From the NCBI GenBank assembly GCA_910588745.1, contig CAJURK010000061.1, positions 1 through 13,715 of the forward strand: a DNA stretch of 13,715 bases. The letters run 5' to 3'. The DNA is from an uncultured Dorea sp. (GTDB lineage Bacteria; Bacillota; Clostridia; Lachnospirales; Lachnospiraceae). Shown one piece after another: positions 12,237-13,715 of this stretch. Numbering within the stretch: position 1 is the first letter of the stretch; every line of letters starts with the position of its first letter. The notes beneath the pieces were generated by a model. The model was not told where the DNA came from. It saw only the letters and a list, made by a program, of their open reading frames with translations, and made no database searches. Both the position numbers and the translations under genes were made by a program.

Positions 12237-13598
12237 ATGAGAAAAGCAGCATTGCATAATTTGGGTTGCAAAGTAAACGCATATGAATCGGAAGCCATGC
12301 AGGAATTGCTGGAAGAAAACGGGTATGAGATCGTGCCTTTCGGGGAGAGCGCGGACGTGTACGTGATCAATACCTGTACGGTGACGAACATGGCGGATCG
12401 AAAATCCAGGCAGATGATTCACAAGGCTCGGAAGCTGAACCCGGACGCGGCGGTGGTGGCGGCGGGATGCTATGTGCAGACAAGAGGCGGGGAAGCAGAC
12501 GACGGCATTGATATTATGATTGGGAATAACCGGAAGAAAGATCTGATTTTGATTCTGGAGGAGTATTTTCAGCAGCAGGATGTAAAGAAGCAAGGAACGC
12601 TGCTAGAAGCGGGGCGCGTAAAATCAGGATCCGGGACAGCGGGGAATGTCGGAAGACGGGAGGTTTACGAGGCGCTTGCGGATATCGGAAAGTCCTGCGG
12701 ATATGAGGAACTTTCTTTATCAAGGCAGGCGGAGCATACCCGGGCAATTGTAAAGGTTCAGGATGGGTGCAACCAATTCTGTTCTTACTGCATCATACCA
12801 TATGCGAGGGGAAGGGTGAGAAGCAGAGGATTGGCCGAGGTGGAAAAGGAAGTTCGGAGGCTGGCGGAAAACGGTTATAAAGAAGTGGTTTTGACGGGTA
12901 TCCATTTAAGTTCTTACGGCGTGGATACAGGCGGGAGTTTGCTGTCGCTTCTGCGGGCGGTTCATCAGACAGAAGGGATTTTGCGAATTCGTCTTGGCTC
13001 TTTGGAGCCGGGGATTATCACGGAGGAATTTGCGGCGGAGCTTGCCGCTTTGCCGAAAATCTGTCCTCATTTCCATCTGTCTTTGCAGAGCGGCTGTAAC
13101 GCCACATTGAAGCGGATGAACCGAAAGTATACGGCAGAAGAATACGAAGAGAAATGCGGGATTTTGCGGAAGACCTTTGTGGATCCGGCGATTACGACCG
13201 ACATAATCGTTGGATTTCCGGGAGAGACAGAGGAAGAGTTTCAAGAGTCCCGGGCATTTATTGACCGCGTTAATTTTTATGAAACACATATATTTAAATA
13301 TTCCAAGCGTCAGGGAACCCGGGCGGCAGAGATGGAAGGACAAGTTCCGGAACCGGTGAAAGCGGAAAGGAGCGGCGTTCTGATTGCCATGGGAAAGCAA
13401 AAAAGGCAGGAATATGAGGCGAAGCTGATTGGCAGGACTGTAGAGGTTTTAGTGGAAGAAGAAACGATGTTTGGCGGAGAGCGTTTTCTGGTGGGGCATA
13501 CCAAGGAATATGTGAAAGTCAGACGAAAATATGACGAAAATCTTACGAATCAATTAATAAATGTAGAAATTCAGAACCGTTTACAAATAATGGATTGA
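12237..13598 (+). CDS. mtaB: tRNA (t6A37-C2) methylthiotransferase MtaB
   Basis: MtaB is a radical-SAM enzyme that adds a methylthio group to C2 of t6A37 in ANN-decoding tRNAs, giving ms2t6A. The 453-residue protein has the N-terminal UPF0004 domain with auxiliary cluster cysteines Cys11 (LGCKVN), Cys47 (NTCTVT) and Cys78 (AAGCYV). The radical-SAM motif CNQFCSYC has Cys178, Cys182 and Cys185. A TRAM RNA-binding domain follows (about 393-450). LGCKVN at the N-terminus points to MtaB (YqeV type) rather than MiaB. The ATG has AAGGAG 8 nt upstream. B. subtilis has prmA-rsmE-mtaB contiguous; here the desulfurase, thiI and an opposite-strand HPr-like gene intervene, so mtaB needs its own promoter or read-through. 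Confidence 0.95.
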   Translation: MRKAALHNLGCKVNAYESEAMQELLEENGYEIVPFGESADVYVINTCTVTNMADRKSRQMIHKARKLNPDAAVVAAGCYVQTRGGEADDGIDIMIGNNRKKDLILILEEYFQQQDVKKQGTLLEAGRVKSGSGTAGNVGRREVYEALADIGKSCGYEELSLSRQAEHTRAIVKVQDGCNQFCSYCIIPYARGRVRSRGLAEVEKEVRRLAENGYKEVVLTGIHLSSYGVDTGGSLLSLLRAVHQTEGILRIRLGSLEPGIITEEFAAELAALPKICPHFHLSLQSGCNATLKRMNRKYTAEEYEEKCGILRKTFVDPAITTDIIVGFPGETEEEFQESRAFIDRVNFYETHIFKYSKRQGTRAAEMEGQVPEPVKAERSGVLIAMGKQKRQEYEAKLIGRTVEVLVEEETMFGGERFLVGHTKEYVKVRRKYDENLTNQLINVEIQNRLQIMD

Positions 13599-13623
13599 AT
13601 TTTAGAAAAGTTTCATGTAGAAT
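13595..13623 (+). promoter_or_regulatory. Predicted promoter of the IreB-family gene
   Basis: TTGAAT (13595-13600) and TAGAAT (13618-13623) are separated by 17 bp. The -35 box overlaps the mtaB stop codon. It lies about 30 bp upstream of the next gene's start and marks the beginning of a new transcription unit. Confidence 0.6.
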
Positions 13624-13655
13624 GGTAGAGAAGTATTGTGAGAGGACGTGAGTAT

Positions 13656-13715
13656 ATGAAAGATTTAAGCAGCACACAGTTTTTTCAGGTAGAAAGCGGT
13701 CCACAGATTCAAGCA
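13656..13715 (+). CDS. IreB-family regulatory phosphoprotein (UPF0297), N-terminal fragment
   Basis: Only the first 20 codons lie in the window (MKDLSSTQFFQVESGPQIQA). The start resembles Lachnospiraceae members of the IreB/UPF0297 family (about 80-90 residues), small proteins that in Enterococcus are substrates of the Ser/Thr kinase IreK. The position right after mtaB, with a good promoter and an AGAGGA SD, supports a real gene; in these bacteria it is usually followed by the Holliday-junction resolvase-like ruvX/yrrK. The call rests on a short stretch and recalled family resemblance. Confidence 0.6.
   Translation, partial: MKDLSSTQFFQVESGPQIQA

Noticed and set aside
12162..12593. N-terminal extension of the HPr-like gene into the mtaB region
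   Set aside because: The HPr domain starts at 12161 with its own AGGAGG, and the longer frame would be antisense to conserved mtaB codons and run through the promoter region.

Overview
The window looks like chromosomal DNA of an anaerobic Firmicute, most likely a Lachnospiraceae-type Clostridia. The evidence is strong AGGAGG-type ribosome binding sites, sigma-A-like promoters, a ThiI without a rhodanese domain, a His-less HPr-like protein, and the order prmA-rsmE-...-mtaB followed by the start of an IreB-family gene. I see no rRNA, tRNA, CRISPR array, insertion sequence or prophage. Most of the window is conserved core genome, with a less conserved stretch at about 4.3-5.9 kb.

Left part (1-3.4 kb, minus strand): a sodium:neurotransmitter symporter family transporter with its own promoter. 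Upstream of it lies a two-gene unit, a MarR-type regulator and an iron-containing alcohol dehydrogenase, whose promoter carries a palindrome over the -35 box. Next, on the plus strand, is a single DegV-family fatty-acid-binding protein closed by an intrinsic terminator.

Middle part (4.3-5.9 kb): an XRE-type regulator with a C-terminal hydrophobic segment faces away from a small, Cys-rich, all-helical protein of unknown function. Their shared 300-bp spacer contains a perfect 11-bp inverted repeat, one copy pointing at each gene. After the helical protein come about 400 bp without a convincing gene. This stretch has two sizeable hairpins, a near-consensus promoter (TTGTCA-17-TATAAT), and a leader of roughly 150 nt that ends in a terminator-like hairpin just before nfo.

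Right part (5.9-13.7 kb, almost all plus strand): nfo (AP endonuclease IV), trmO (methylates t6A37 in tRNA), prmA (L11 methyltransferase), rsmE (16S rRNA m3U1498), a cysteine desulfurase, thiI (tRNA s4U8), a small His-less HPr-like gene on the opposite strand, mtaB (ms2t6A37 in tRNA) and the first 20 codons of an IreB-family gene. It is a translation-maintenance neighbourhood: the desulfurase can supply sulfur to ThiI, and TrmO and MtaB act on the same t6A37 base. The prmA-rsmE-mtaB order matches the tail of the Bacillus subtilis dnaK operon, but here the desulfurase-thiI pair and the HPr-like gene sit between rsmE and mtaB.

Promoters and hairpins were found by eye and their functions are inferred. 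Protein calls rest on motifs recognised directly in the translations.
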